Shown one piece after another: positions 27,098-35,893 of a DNA stretch of 64,000 nucleotides (the first letter of the stretch is position 1; each line of letters begins with the position of its first letter). The DNA lies in assembly GCA_002432805.1 (NCBI GenBank), contig DJGV01000008.1, forward strand, positions 42,434 to 106,433, written 5' to 3'. This DNA is from Fervidobacterium sp. UBA5837 (GTDB lineage: Bacteria; Thermotogota; Thermotogae; Thermotogales; Fervidobacteriaceae). The notes beneath the pieces are model-generated. The model saw nothing but the letters and a program-made list of their open reading frames with translations. It did not search any database and was not told the DNA's origin. The position numbers were made by a program, and so were the translations under genes.

Positions 27098-28300
27098 TTA
27101 TCTAACAACAGTCTTGCCTTTGTTTGAGAAATTGAAGGCCACCTGAATACCGTACGTTACCGCACCTATGAGCAGCGCAAGTATCGTTAGTCCGACTACG
27201 CTGTTTACTTTATCTAAAAAGATTCCACCGAGGAATGGACCGATTCCAAATAGTAAGCCTATCACCATCTCGTGAATCGCACCTTGTTTGCCTTGACCTT
27301 CTTCTTCAGATAGAAGACCATAGAATATGGCAAATGTGTATGGAACCGCATAACTACATCCAGCAACAAAAGCTGTGATAAAGAACATCAATGGAGTTTT
27401 CGCAAAAAAAGCCACTATGCCTGAAAGTGGAATGACTGACAGTAATAAAGCAGACAATCCTTCCTTACCGACCCATCCACGCCAGAACTGAAGGTAAAGG
27501 AATGTTATTAACACACCAATGTTCGCTCCAACTGTCAAAAAACCCGCATTTTGGAGTCCTATGCCGGCCAAGGATATGAGCTTTGGAAAGTCCGCAAGTA
27601 CCGCTGTGTAAACGATCCCACCAAGTAACAATATAATTCTGTATTCAAGACGAAGCCTTTTCATCTTCTGTGCATCTTTCAGCACTTCATAGCTGGATTT
27701 GTGTTTTAGTTTCCCAACTGGTTTGAATCTAATAAGATTACCGTACTTTTTACTATCGAGATATACGATCGTGATGATGGCTATCGACACTACTAGACCA
27801 TAGAGAAAGATAATGCTTCTAGCTCTCACGGTCAAGTATGGACCAAATGCAACACCGAGCATGTTACCAGTACTCCAAGAGATTGTGAATCTCCCAGTGA
27901 CTGAAGGGGGGTCTATTCCAATTTGTTTCTCTGATCTTGCTATCAGGCCTTCAACTTGCGGAAAAAATGTACCAAAAAATGCCCCTTGGAGTATTGAAAA
28001 TACTATAAGCATGGTAGGTGAGAAAGTCACAAGACCTACGATAGAAACTAAAAGCATGTAAATATAAAGGATAATTATCATTTTTTTGTAGCCATATTTA
28101 TCCCCAAAGTGTCCAATCGTTATGCTGGCGATCGCGTAGACAAAAGACCATAGAAGGTTTATCAGGCCTATTTGGACGAACGAAAACCCCCATTTTGCGG
28201 CCGAAGAATTTATGAAAGTGGAATAAAGATATGCCAATATGGATGTCAAAAATGAAATTGCATGGTATCTATGAAAGATCTTGCCATTCGTACTTTCCAA
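27098..28300 (-). CDS. Major facilitator superfamily transporter
   Basis: About 400 residues with 11-12 hydrophobic helices. The loop 2-3 signature is GHFGDKYGYKKM, a good MFS motif A. Frame is open into the 3' end of the upstream gene, but a TTG at 28300 has GGGGG 9 bases before it and avoids that overlap. It converges with the MATE gene, with 16 bases between the stops. Substrate unknown. It is the third multidrug-like transporter in a row. Confidence 0.84.
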   Translation of the reverse strand: MESTNGKIFHRYHAISFLTSILAYLYSTFINSSAAKWGFSFVQIGLINLLWSFVYAIASITIGHFGDKYGYKKMIIILYIYMLLVSIVGLVTFSPTMLIVFSILQGAFFGTFFPQVEGLIARSEKQIGIDPPSVTGRFTISWSTGNMLGVAFGPYLTVRARSIIFLYGLVVSIAIITIVYLDSKKYGNLIRFKPVGKLKHKSSYEVLKDAQKMKRLRLEYRIILLLGGIVYTAVLADFPKLISLAGIGLQNAGFLTVGANIGVLITFLYLQFWRGWVGKEGLSALLLSVIPLSGIVAFFAKTPLMFFITAFVAGCSYAVPYTFAIFYGLLSEEEGQGKQGAIHEMVIGLLFGIGPFLGGIFLDKVNSVVGLTILALLIGAVTYGIQVAFNFSNKGKTVVR

Positions 28301-28337
28301 TTTTGCTTTCCCCCTGTAATTCTGCCATAATTTCGAT

Positions 28338-31040
28338 CTACATTCCCAACAAAATCGAAGTTGGCAGGCCATTTGGACTTGTGCTTACTCCTATGTAGGA
28401 AGCACCATAAAAGCCTGTTGTATTATCTAACCCGAAGAAGTCCAGAATGTTAATTAAGCTACCAACTGTTGGATACAGTTTGATCCCACCTATATAAGTT
28501 TCTAAGAAAAGGTGTTCGTAGAGTGCATGGATCTTATATGGTTCTTGATCAGAAAATATTTCTACTATTTCTACGGTTGCAAGACCAAGTGTACTACCTG
28601 AGCTTTTGAATAATATAGCTCCATCAAAGAGCTCGGCTTGGTCTTTGAAAAGCGTAAACGCCGTCGAAAAATCATAATTATATTTGCTTGGATCTGAAAG
28701 CTTGATGTTAAATTGACCAGCGAAACTACCATCTGTACCTAAGCCGATGAGTAAGCTTGTAAATGAATAGGCACTATTCAATGAGAACAGATCCTCAAAA
28801 TTATCACTGCTAAGCATCAATAAAGACTGCATGTAAGTTGGTAAAGAAAAAACATTCGTTGAGATTCCAAAACCCACTCCAAGATTTTTCGTGTAAATTG
28901 CTGGAGCACTCGCTATACCAACTATGTTAAAGATTGTGTCAAGAACGTAATATTCGTTCGATCTCAGATTTGCAGTTATCAAACCTTGTAACTGAGAATT
29001 GTAAGAAAATGGAAATGTGCTTAATACTGCTACCAAGTTGAAACTGTAATCGTTCGTTGGATAAACATAACTCGCAGACAGATTGTACAAATCTTGGGCG
29101 GTTACGAAGCTCACATATTGTTCGAATCCGTTGAATGAAAAGCCGTCGGTATTTTCGTTAACACCTAAAACTGGTGTCAAGATCAAGAATGTATCATTCT
29201 CTGGATTCGCAAAAGTAAATATGATAGACATTTTATGGGTGATGCTGTCATAACCAGTATCGAGTAAGTAGTATGGAATCCAAGTAACTGGTTTGGCAAA
29301 TGTGTTTATCCTAAATGCGAGTTCATTACCGGAAGTGAATTTCTTTTGCTGCGTATCCCACGTGAAGGTCTTAACATTTTCTGGAGTACTGAGGATAACT
29401 GGAACCATTTGAACTTTCTGTTTATAGACCCCCATACCACCGGTTTTTCCATATGGAATATAGCTTGTGTAGTATAGATAGTCGTCTACAATAACAAAAT
29501 CATTCATCAAACTTTTCTCAGCAAGTCTGTACAATTTCTGTTCTTTGAGATCGTAATAATATGGTATGGTGTACTCGTCTTCAACTTGTATGAATGTTAC
29601 TCCATCTTTCCAGAATTTGACATAAGGCCCTTTCATAGTAGGATTATCGAACATAGCCACTATATTTTTGGATTGTTTATCGATGATTATGAGCTTGTTA
29701 TCCATTGTTAGGAACGTAAGATAATTCTCAGATACATCCATATATCTTATGAATCCATCATACTGAAAATCAAAGTCTGGACCTTTTACAATGGTTTTCA
29801 TTGACTGCGTATCATATGCTGATAAGTAAAGATTACCTTTGTAAATGCCAAATGCACTTATGTATCCGGTTGCGATAGCTTTATTTCTTGTAACATCCCA
29901 AAGTTGATTTACCGTTTTGCCCGAGATGTTTGTCTTGCACAACGCATAGATACCGCTATCATCATACTTGACATCCAAAGCTGTAAGAGGTACACTGTTC
30001 TTTTCCTTTCCCTCTGAATCAATGAAAGTAAGGGCGTCGATAGTTGTACCTATGTAAGAACTAACAGGTCCGTATTTTTGGCTTAGCAAAGTGAGGTTTG
30101 ATTCATAAGTATCGATCTTGTTTAAATACGTGTCACGTGACTTGTAAATCAGGTCACCTTGTTTATAGTCTAATTTCGTAAGTGAGAAAATCCAATCTGT
30201 GTATATCTCGTCGAATGGTTTACCAAAAACTTTTTCGTAATCGTCGGAGTACATTTCTCGCTGTGCGGGAGAAAGATTCCACAATTCCAACACATCATTT
30301 ACAGCACTGGCAGAAGTCTCGTTCAAGAACTCTTTTACTTTTTCTAATCCATACGTATCTACCAGATGCTTATAGAATCCCGCAGTAAAATTGTAGTAAA
30401 GCAATCCGCCACGATAATCGTCGGAAGGCATAATTTCTTTGTAGTTAAAAGATGGGAAGTTTTGCAATGCATAATAATATAGGCCTGATGAGAAAAATGG
30501 ATTGTTCAGCCTGCCTGAAGCAGAAGAAAAATAGCTTTCATTAAAAACAGTTATTCCTTCAACAAGCTGACTATTGAGTTGTGGCAAATATGGAAAACCA
30601 AGAATTATGCTGGCAATCTTTGCAAAGTCGTCTTGGTAAGTGAGGTGACACATATGCGTGAATTCGTGAATGAGTAAATACATGTACCAGTTTTCAAGTG
30701 GCAACTGAAAGGAAATCCAACTTTCTGGTGGCCACAAGTAAATCACTATTGTGCGATGCAAAAGAGGTTGGGTGAAACCATTACTTATACTTCCTTTGTC
30801 TTGAAGGGCTATCGTTATCCTTCCAGGGTCATTGCCAACAAGATTAATAACATCGCCCCGTATAGTTTCGAATATGTTTCCAACCAAAACGGCGTTCTCA
30901 TAGTACCCTTCAGGATAAAGTATGTCTGCATGGTCAAAATGTAGAACACCACCAAAGCTGGTGAAAGATGCGACAATCAAGAACAGAAGCACTAAAAAAA
31001 GCTTACAATTACCGAAAAAAGAATGGAGCTTTTCAAACAT
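28338..31040 (-). CDS. Exported HExxH metallopeptidase-like protein with propeller-like middle and barrel-like C-terminus
   Basis: 900 residues. A signal peptide lies at about 1-30. The zinc motif HEFTH is at residues 125-129 and the third-ligand candidate is Glu161 in LVEGITVFNES, the gluzincin arrangement (HExxH plus E about 32 residues later). Residues about 320-590 are beta-rich with repeated short strands (for example GIYALCKT, YLTFLTMDNKLIIIDK), resembling a beta-propeller. The last 280 residues alternate polar and hydrophobic positions as in outer-membrane barrels. ATG with GGGAGGG 7 bases upstream. I infer a toga-associated or outer-surface protease; barrel and propeller calls are by eye only. 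Confidence 0.72.
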   Translation of the reverse strand: MFEKLHSFFGNCKLFLVLLFLIVASFTSFGGVLHFDHADILYPEGYYENAVLVGNIFETIRGDVINLVGNDPGRITIALQDKGSISNGFTQPLLHRTIVIYLWPPESWISFQLPLENWYMYLLIHEFTHMCHLTYQDDFAKIASIILGFPYLPQLNSQLVEGITVFNESYFSSASGRLNNPFFSSGLYYYALQNFPSFNYKEIMPSDDYRGGLLYYNFTAGFYKHLVDTYGLEKVKEFLNETSASAVNDVLELWNLSPAQREMYSDDYEKVFGKPFDEIYTDWIFSLTKLDYKQGDLIYKSRDTYLNKIDTYESNLTLLSQKYGPVSSYIGTTIDALTFIDSEGKEKNSVPLTALDVKYDDSGIYALCKTNISGKTVNQLWDVTRNKAIATGYISAFGIYKGNLYLSAYDTQSMKTIVKGPDFDFQYDGFIRYMDVSENYLTFLTMDNKLIIIDKQSKNIVAMFDNPTMKGPYVKFWKDGVTFIQVEDEYTIPYYYDLKEQKLYRLAEKSLMNDFVIVDDYLYYTSYIPYGKTGGMGVYKQKVQMVPVILSTPENVKTFTWDTQQKKFTSGNELAFRINTFAKPVTWIPYYLLDTGYDSITHKMSIIFTFANPENDTFLILTPVLGVNENTDGFSFNGFEQYVSFVTAQDLYNLSASYVYPTNDYSFNLVAVLSTFPFSYNSQLQGLITANLRSNEYYVLDTIFNIVGIASAPAIYTKNLGVGFGISTNVFSLPTYMQSLLMLSSDNFEDLFSLNSAYSFTSLLIGLGTDGSFAGQFNIKLSDPSKYNYDFSTAFTLFKDQAELFDGAILFKSSGSTLGLATVEIVEIFSDQEPYKIHALYEHLFLETYIGGIKLYPTVGSLINILDFFGLDNTTGFYGASYIGVSTSPNGLPTSILLGM

Positions 31041-31178
31041 TCATCGTCCCTCCCTTTTTTGATCAAAAGCTTTATATTCCACATATATTACACTGAATCA
31101 TATTTAAATAATTTAAATAATTTTATCATACATAAATTCACCTTGCAACAAAATCGGAGAATATGAATATATGAATAG

Positions 31179-31207
31179 TTGACAGAAGGATAAGTCTATG
31201 ATAGAAT
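31179..31207 (+). promoter_or_regulatory. tRNA-Cys/tRNA-Met promoter
   Basis: TTGACA (31179-31184), a 17-base spacer and TAGAAT (31202-31207). The expected start is about 7 bases before the tRNA-Cys 5' end. Confidence 0.82.
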
Positions 31208-31220
31208 TTATCACGCATGG

Positions 31221-31297
31221 GGCGACGTAGCCAAGGGGTCAAAGGCGGAGGTCTGCAAAATCTCTATTCGAGGGTTCAAATCCCTCCGTCGCCTCCA
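31221..31297 (+). tRNA. tRNA-Cys (GCA)
   Basis: Complete cloverleaf with acceptor GGCGACG/CGTCGCC, anticodon loop CTGCAAA (anticodon GCA), T-arm GGGTTCAAATCCC and encoded CCA at 31295-31297. Confidence 0.95.
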
Positions 31298-31303
31298 AGA
31301 AAT

Positions 31304-31379
31304 GGGCTCGTAGCTCAGTCGGTAGAGCATCCGGCTCATAACCGGGCGGTCGGGGGTTCGATCCCTCCCGAGCCCACCA
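31304..31379 (+). tRNA. tRNA-Met (CAT), elongator type
   Basis: Acceptor GGGCTCG/CGAGCCC, anticodon loop CTCATAA, T-arm GGGTTCGATCCC and encoded CCA. It has a normal G1-C72 pair and no run of three G-C pairs in the anticodon stem, so it is not the initiator. A lysidine-modified tRNA-Ile (CAT) is the alternative and cannot be excluded by eye. Confidence 0.9.
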
Positions 31380-31396
31380 AAAGTCTTAAAACAAGC

Positions 31397-31419
31397 GGGA
31401 GCATATGCTCCCATTTTTA
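31397..31419 (+). terminator. Terminator after the tRNA pair
   Basis: GGGAGCATATGCTCCC is a perfect 16-base palindrome (7-bp stem plus tight loop) followed by ATTTTTAT. Confidence 0.8.
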
Positions 31420-31440
31420 TAGTTTTTTCAAAATCCTGTT

Positions 31441-31463
31441 CTGCCAGATATAAGGACTGGCAG
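31441..31463 (+). promoter_or_regulatory. Hairpin in the rpsF leader, possible S6:S18 autoregulatory element
   Basis: CTGCCAG (31441-31447) pairs perfectly with CTGGCAG (31457-31463) around a 9-base loop, and a GACCGAGG stretch follows before the ribosome site. Ribosomal S6:S18 leaders of other bacteria contain a stem with an unpaired CCG; the CCG here lies outside the hairpin, so the match is weak. Confidence 0.35.
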
Positions 31464-31493
31464 GACCACGTAGACCGAGGGAGGAGGTGCTTT

Positions 31494-31883
31494 ATGAGGA
31501 TTTACGAGACGATGTTCATCGTTAAGCCGGACGTTTCTGAAGAAGACAGGAACATACTCGCTGAGAACGTCAAGAAGTTCTTGGAAGAAAAGATTGGAGC
31601 ACAGGTAGATAACGTAGACAGATGGGGCGTTAGGAAGCTTGCTTACAAGATAGGCAAATATTTTGAAGGAGACTACACGGTAGTCTACTTCAGATGTAAT
31701 GGTCAAGGCCTTGAGCAGCTTGAGAATTATTTCAAAGTACGCCCAGAGTTCATGAGATGGCAGACTTTTAGAAGAGAAGATTTAGAAAAGAAAGAGAGAA
31801 AAGCTGCAAGAGCAAAAAAGGAGGCTCCAACGGAGGAAACTTCTACTACAGAGGAAACTCCTACTGAAGAGAAGGTGGAATAA
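31494..31883 (+). CDS. rpsF: Ribosomal protein bS6
   Basis: 129-residue small-subunit protein that binds 16S rRNA together with S18. The N-terminal MRIYETMFIVKPDVSEED and WGVRKLAYKIGKYFEGDYTV are diagnostic. A basic then Glu/Thr-rich tail (about residues 97-129) extends beyond the core. GAGGAGGT lies 5 bases before the ATG. Its TAA overlaps the ssb ATG (TAATG), so translation is coupled. Order rpsF-ssb-rpsR is the widespread arrangement. Confidence 0.97.
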   Translation: MRIYETMFIVKPDVSEEDRNILAENVKKFLEEKIGAQVDNVDRWGVRKLAYKIGKYFEGDYTVVYFRCNGQGLEQLENYFKVRPEFMRWQTFRREDLEKKERKAARAKKEAPTEETSTTEETPTEEKVE

Positions 31884-32296
31884 TGTCATCCTCGTATAAC
31901 AAAGTGGTTCTTGTTGGAAGATTGACGAAAGATCCGGAGACTAAACAAACGTTAGATGGCAACCTTATAGCGACTTTTACACTTGCAGTCAACAGATCCA
32001 ACAACAACGGTGACGTAGATTTCATAAGAATTGTAACGTTTAGAAAGACGGCTGAGCTCGTTCACAGTTACCTTCAAAAGGGAAGAATGGTGCTTGTCGA
32101 GGGAAAATTGAGAATAAACAAATGGAAGGCCAACGATGGACAAACTAGATCAACACCTGAAGTATGGGCAGACAACGTCGTGTTCATCGAAAGTCGTAAA
32201 GGAGAGCGAGAAGAAGTGCCTCCTTATGAAGAAGTCTTTGGTAATGATTCCGATATTCCGGGCGATGTTCCGGGTGATGATGAACCACCATTTTGA
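31883..32296 (+). CDS. ssb: Single-stranded DNA-binding protein
   Basis: 137-residue OB-fold protein (about 1-105) that coats ssDNA in replication and repair. KVVLVGRLTKDPE at the N-terminus and VEGKLRI are typical. The flexible linker ends in the acidic interaction tip DDEPPF, which recruits partner proteins. Its start shares a base with the rpsF stop. Confidence 0.96.
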   Translation: MSSSYNKVVLVGRLTKDPETKQTLDGNLIATFTLAVNRSNNNGDVDFIRIVTFRKTAELVHSYLQKGRMVLVEGKLRINKWKANDGQTRSTPEVWADNVVFIESRKGEREEVPPYEEVFGNDSDIPGDVPGDDEPPF

Positions 32297-32363
32297 TTTG
32301 CAATTGTCTTTTCTTTAAGTTGACTGATAACAGTTGGCTAAATTGCGTAAGGAGGGAAAGAAA

Positions 32364-32594
32364 ATGCCAAGAGTAAGGCAGAGAAGAAGGAAAGTAAAGT
32401 CATGCAAAATGTGTGAAATGAAGGTAGATTACGTAGATTATAAAGATATTAAAGTCCTTAAGGATTTCTTGAATGAAAAAGGTAAAATTCTACCAAGAAG
32501 ATTAACAGGAAATTGTGCAAAGCATCAGAAGATGGTAAAGGATGCAGTCAAGAGATCAAGACAAATGGCTTTGATACCATATATAAAGTATTAA
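32364..32594 (+). CDS. rpsR: Ribosomal protein bS18, zinc-binding form
   Basis: 76 residues. The RRRKVKSCKMCEMKVDYVDY start and LPRRLTGNCAKHQKMVKDA motif are diagnostic. It carries four potential zinc ligands (CKMC and CAKH), the 'C+' type of S18. ATG at 32364 has AAGGAGG 8 bases upstream; the upstream in-frame extension lacks a site. A strong terminator follows. Confidence 0.96.
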   Translation: MPRVRQRRRKVKSCKMCEMKVDYVDYKDIKVLKDFLNEKGKILPRRLTGNCAKHQKMVKDAVKRSRQMALIPYIKY

Positions 32595-32633
32595 TAAGAT
32601 ACTAGGAATATCAAAGATCAAGTTTTCCATTGT

Positions 32634-32669
32634 GGCTCACCAATATTTGGTGAGCCATTTTTGTTTTTG
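32634..32669 (+). terminator. Terminator of the rpsF-ssb-rpsR operon
   Basis: GGCTCACCAA and TTGGTGAGCC form a 10-bp stem with a 3-base loop, followed by ATTTTTGTTTTTG. Confidence 0.92.
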
Positions 32670-32709
32670 TTAATCACTGAACTTAAGCACGATACTAAAC
32701 ACAACAACA

Positions 32710-33080
32710 GTGAACGAGGATTGTGTACTTTATACAAACGGTTCGAATTTGAATGAGATAATGAATTCCAATGTGAGTTTATTCATAATCGATTATTCTT
32801 CAGATGGTACAGATAGGAAAGCATTTACGAAGGCTCAAATTGACAATTTGAAAAACTCGGGTAAGACTATTCTTGCTTTCTCAATGTAGGTACTGCAGAG
32901 AATTGAAGATATATTGAAAAAAGTATGATTAAAACCTTGACAACATTAAATAAGCAGAGCGTTATCGTCCTTTCAGTTGAGTATATAGACAACGGCAATC
33001 CTCTCGACAAAGAAAATGCAATTTAGGATAAAAAACTACATAAAGATGTGTAAAGACTATAGAGTAAGTAATGAAGTCAT
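32710..33080 (+). pseudogene. Decayed GH114/TM1410-type glycoside hydrolase-like gene
   Basis: No intact frame fills this 500-base gap, but pieces in different frames line up in order with one protein family. First LFIIDYSSDGT and FTKAQIDNLKNSGKTILAF, then after a frame change NVGTAEN, then VIVLSVEYIDNGNPLDKENA, then after another change RIKNYIKMCKDYR. This order (VIDYSxDG, IQxLKNSGKxVIAYxSIGxAE, VLxVDYVDDG, RIxxYIxxAK) is that of the putative endo-alpha-polygalactosaminidase group. At least two frame changes and in-frame stops (for example TAG at 32887) show it is dead. Confidence 0.65.
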
Positions 33081-33098
33081 TAGCACAAACAGTGGTGG

Positions 33099-34079
33099 TT
33101 ATTGTTCTAAATCATCTCTCATACCAATCTCGTTGAGTATTATGAAATCCTTGTTTCTCCAGTCTTTTTTAGTCTTAACGTGTAGATCTAAAAAAGTCTT
33201 TGACTCTAAAAGGTATTCTATGTCTTTACGCGCACTCTCGCCGATTTTCTTGATCATATTACCATTCTGGCCTATTATTATTCCCTTTTGGCTCTCTCTT
33301 TCCACGTATATGTTTGCCCTTATGTAAACAGTACCATTTTCTCGTTGCTTTATTTCTTCGACTATTACGCTGCTGCAGTGTGGTATCTCCTCATACGTAA
33401 ACTGGAAAATCTTCTCTCTTATTAACTCTGATGTGATGAAAGACATAGGTCTATCCGTTATCATATCGTCTGGGTAGAATTGAGGACTCTCTGGAATATT
33501 TGCTTTTATGATATTGAGTAATTCTTGGAGTCCTTCGTTCCTGACTGCAGATGTTTTAACAACCGCAATCAAATCCTTGATTCCTTGTCTGATCTTATCT
33601 TCAATTTGTTTGATTCTATTCTCATTAACTAAGTCTATCTTATTTATGATACCGATGGTGGGTGTTCTCGACTGGTTTACAAGATTGCATATCTGTTGCT
33701 CTGCAGTGCCAAATCCTTCGGAGGCGTCTACAGTAAATAGCAGCAGATCAACATTTTTCAATGCTTGCGTAGCGGCTTTTACCATGTATTCTCCCAATCT
33801 GTGCAGTGGTTTGTGTATACCAGGTGTATCTACGAAAACGATCTGCGCATCTTCGTCTGTGTAAATCACATTTATTCTGTTTCTTGTAGTTTGTGGCTTG
33901 TCAGATACAATAACTATCTTCATTCCCATTATTGCGTTTATGATAGACGATTTACCAACATTTGGTTTTCCCACGAAAGACACAAAGCCGGTTTTCAAGA
34001 CTCTTCCCATGTTCGAATTACCTATGCTATTCATATCGTTCATATCATTTGTATCTTCATCCATTATATCTTCATCCAT
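33099..34079 (-). CDS. era: GTPase Era
   Basis: 326-residue GTPase for 30S subunit maturation. G1 is GKPNVGKSSI, switch I DKPQTTRNR, G3 DTPG and G4 NKIDL. The C-terminal KH domain carries the GxxG loop as IIGQNGNMIKKIG. An unusual 27-residue N-terminal extension rich in Met, Asp and Asn (MDEDIMDEDTNDMNDMNS) precedes the G domain; the ribosome site AAGGAG lies 10 bases before its ATG, so the extension is probably translated. An internal ATG at Met24 is the alternative start. It starts 1 base after holA ends. Confidence 0.95.
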   Translation of the reverse strand: MDEDIMDEDTNDMNDMNSIGNSNMGRVLKTGFVSFVGKPNVGKSSIINAIMGMKIVIVSDKPQTTRNRINVIYTDEDAQIVFVDTPGIHKPLHRLGEYMVKAATQALKNVDLLLFTVDASEGFGTAEQQICNLVNQSRTPTIGIINKIDLVNENRIKQIEDKIRQGIKDLIAVVKTSAVRNEGLQELLNIIKANIPESPQFYPDDMITDRPMSFITSELIREKIFQFTYEEIPHCSSVIVEEIKQRENGTVYIRANIYVERESQKGIIIGQNGNMIKKIGESARKDIEYLLESKTFLDLHVKTKKDWRNKDFIILNEIGMRDDLEQ

Positions 34080-34080
34080 G

Positions 34081-35130
34081 TCATTTCATCTCCTTGAACT
34101 GTCCATTGTTGAAATTATAGAACATGACACCTTTGGAATTATTGAAATCATTAATGAACTTTGATTTGAAATTTTCTATGAATTCGTAAAGTAATATCCT
34201 TACATTTCCCCCAATTTTTATCTCCCTGTCGATACGATACAGATTCTTTATGGCATTGTTTATATATTTGAAATTGTATGAAATCAGATGGTTACGAGGG
34301 TCGTTCGTCTGACCTTTGAATTTGAAACCGAGATATCTCGCCGTTTTTGGAATCTGTACCCCGGTTATCTTGGAGATTTCGGAAATCTCCGGCCACGAGA
34401 ACTTCAATTTTTTCTCAGTCACTACCGTTATATTCAACAGATCAATGAAGTGCCTGACCAACGAAGAAACAATCAAGACAGGATCATATTCTTTAGCGAG
34501 TTCATCGATCAACTTGTATGCGCTCTCGAATCTCTCCTCTGTTATCGAAAAGCCAAGCTCATCGAGTCTGCTTATAGTCCTTTTGTAAACAATATCTTCT
34601 ATTTCACTTGGTGTCATTTTATCGAGTTGTCCATTGGAATAGATATAGAGCTTTTGAAGTTCTGAGATTATGGCATACTCATCGGGACCAGTTAATTTGA
34701 ATATCCTTTCAGCTGTTTCTTTTGAACAAGGAGTGTCAATTTTGTCACCTGTAGATACAATGAACTCTATCCATTTGTCTTCTTCCCACTCTTTTGGTTT
34801 TTCAAATTCTACTATCTTGATCCCTTCAACTAACTTTTTTGCTTCCTTTCCCAGTTTCTCCATTCTGACAAAGATCGTTAAATCGTTTATTTCGAAATCT
34901 AAGTTAAAAAATTCATCCTTTTCTTTTTTGGACCACTCATCGAAATCTACAATGTCATACGCCTTTTTTTCAGAAAAAAGGCCGAGGCTCTGGGATGCAT
35001 TCTTGAGTTCGGCCAATTTGTTATCCTCATCAGAGAAAATCTTCCGATATTCGCAATTCTGCTCACTAACGAAAGATTTTACAAAAAGTTCCTTTTGCAG
35101 TTCAGAATTACCTATTAGAAAAATGACCAC
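34081..35130 (-). CDS. holA: DNA polymerase III delta subunit
   Basis: 349-residue clamp-loader subunit that opens the sliding clamp. The MVIFLIGNSELQKELFVKSF start, TIFVRMEKLGKEAKK, FKLTGPDEYAIISELQKLYIY and DPVLIVSSLVRHF stretches match the HolA domain order (DNA_pol3_delta followed by helical collar). Sequence is divergent, as is usual for this subunit. It sits between a LolD-type ATPase gene and era. Confidence 0.85.
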   Translation of the reverse strand: MVIFLIGNSELQKELFVKSFVSEQNCEYRKIFSDEDNKLAELKNASQSLGLFSEKKAYDIVDFDEWSKKEKDEFFNLDFEINDLTIFVRMEKLGKEAKKLVEGIKIVEFEKPKEWEEDKWIEFIVSTGDKIDTPCSKETAERIFKLTGPDEYAIISELQKLYIYSNGQLDKMTPSEIEDIVYKRTISRLDELGFSITEERFESAYKLIDELAKEYDPVLIVSSLVRHFIDLLNITVVTEKKLKFSWPEISEISKITGVQIPKTARYLGFKFKGQTNDPRNHLISYNFKYINNAIKNLYRIDREIKIGGNVRILLYEFIENFKSKFINDFNNSKGVMFYNFNNGQFKEMK

Positions 35131-35168
35131 TGATTAAACCTCCGAATACTATTAAATTTCTATAATCT

Positions 35169-35888
35169 CTATAATCTTCTCAATTCTTCGATTTCCACTA
35201 TCTTGCCGCTGTCCATTCTAACAATTCTGTGAGCAATATGTGCAACGGTCGTATCGTGTGTGACTATGACGAACGTTGTACCGAACTCTTCATTTAATTC
35301 TACTATCATTTTCTTTATTTGCTCACCATTTTTCGAGTCGAGTGCACCTGTTGGTTCATCTGCCCAGATGATTTTCGGATTTGTAGAAAGTGCACGAGCT
35401 ATGGCAACTCTCTGTTGCTCACCACCTGATAATTGTGATGGATATGCATCTTTACGGTTTGCCATGTTCACCTTTTCCAAGAGTTCCAAAGCTCTTTTTC
35501 TCGATTCTGAAATGGGTACACCATTTAACAACAACGGTAATTCAACATTTTCAACAGCGTTCAATACCGGTATAAGATTAAAAAATTGAAATATGAATCC
35601 CATATTTTTTGCCCTAAACCTGGTCTTTTCCTCTTCATTCATCTTCGTTATTTCTTGATTGTCTATAAGCACTTGACCAGATGTGGGAACATCAAGACCT
35701 GCGAGCAAATTCAACAAAGTAGTTTTACCTGAACCTGATGGACCAAATATGGCTACAATCTCGCGCCTTGATATGGTTAGATTGACAGTATTAAGTGCAA
35801 TAACCTTAGATTCATTAGATCCGTATATTTTTGAAAGATCTCTTGCCACAACGATAGACTTATTTTCTATGTTGTTCACATTTTCCAT
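35169..35888 (-). CDS. ABC transporter ATPase, LolD/MacB type
   Basis: 239 residues. Walker A GPSGSGKTTLLN, Q-loop FIFQFFNLIPVLNAVENVELP, signature LSGGEQQRVAIARA, Walker B IIWADEPTGALD and the switch His THD. The FNLIP-TxxENV stretch and ADEPTGALDS are hallmarks of the MacB/LolD family, which powers lipoprotein release, peptide export or FtsE-like systems. The permease is not adjacent. A GTG at 35897 overlaps coaD; the ATG at 35888 is 8 bases from GAGG and is preferred. Lnt in the same operon makes a lipoprotein role attractive but unproven. Confidence 0.9.
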   Translation of the reverse strand: MENVNNIENKSIVVARDLSKIYGSNESKVIALNTVNLTISRREIVAIFGPSGSGKTTLLNLLAGLDVPTSGQVLIDNQEITKMNEEEKTRFRAKNMGFIFQFFNLIPVLNAVENVELPLLLNGVPISESRKRALELLEKVNMANRKDAYPSQLSGGEQQRVAIARALSTNPKIIWADEPTGALDSKNGEQIKKMIVELNEEFGTTFVIVTHDTTVAHIAHRIVRMDSGKIVEIEELRRL

Positions 35889-35893
35889 GCTAT

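Noticed and set aside
31211..31453. Protein-like frames across the two tRNA genes (ending NPRIEILQTSAFDP or RVQIPPSPP)
   Set aside because: These are the familiar false translations of tRNA genes.
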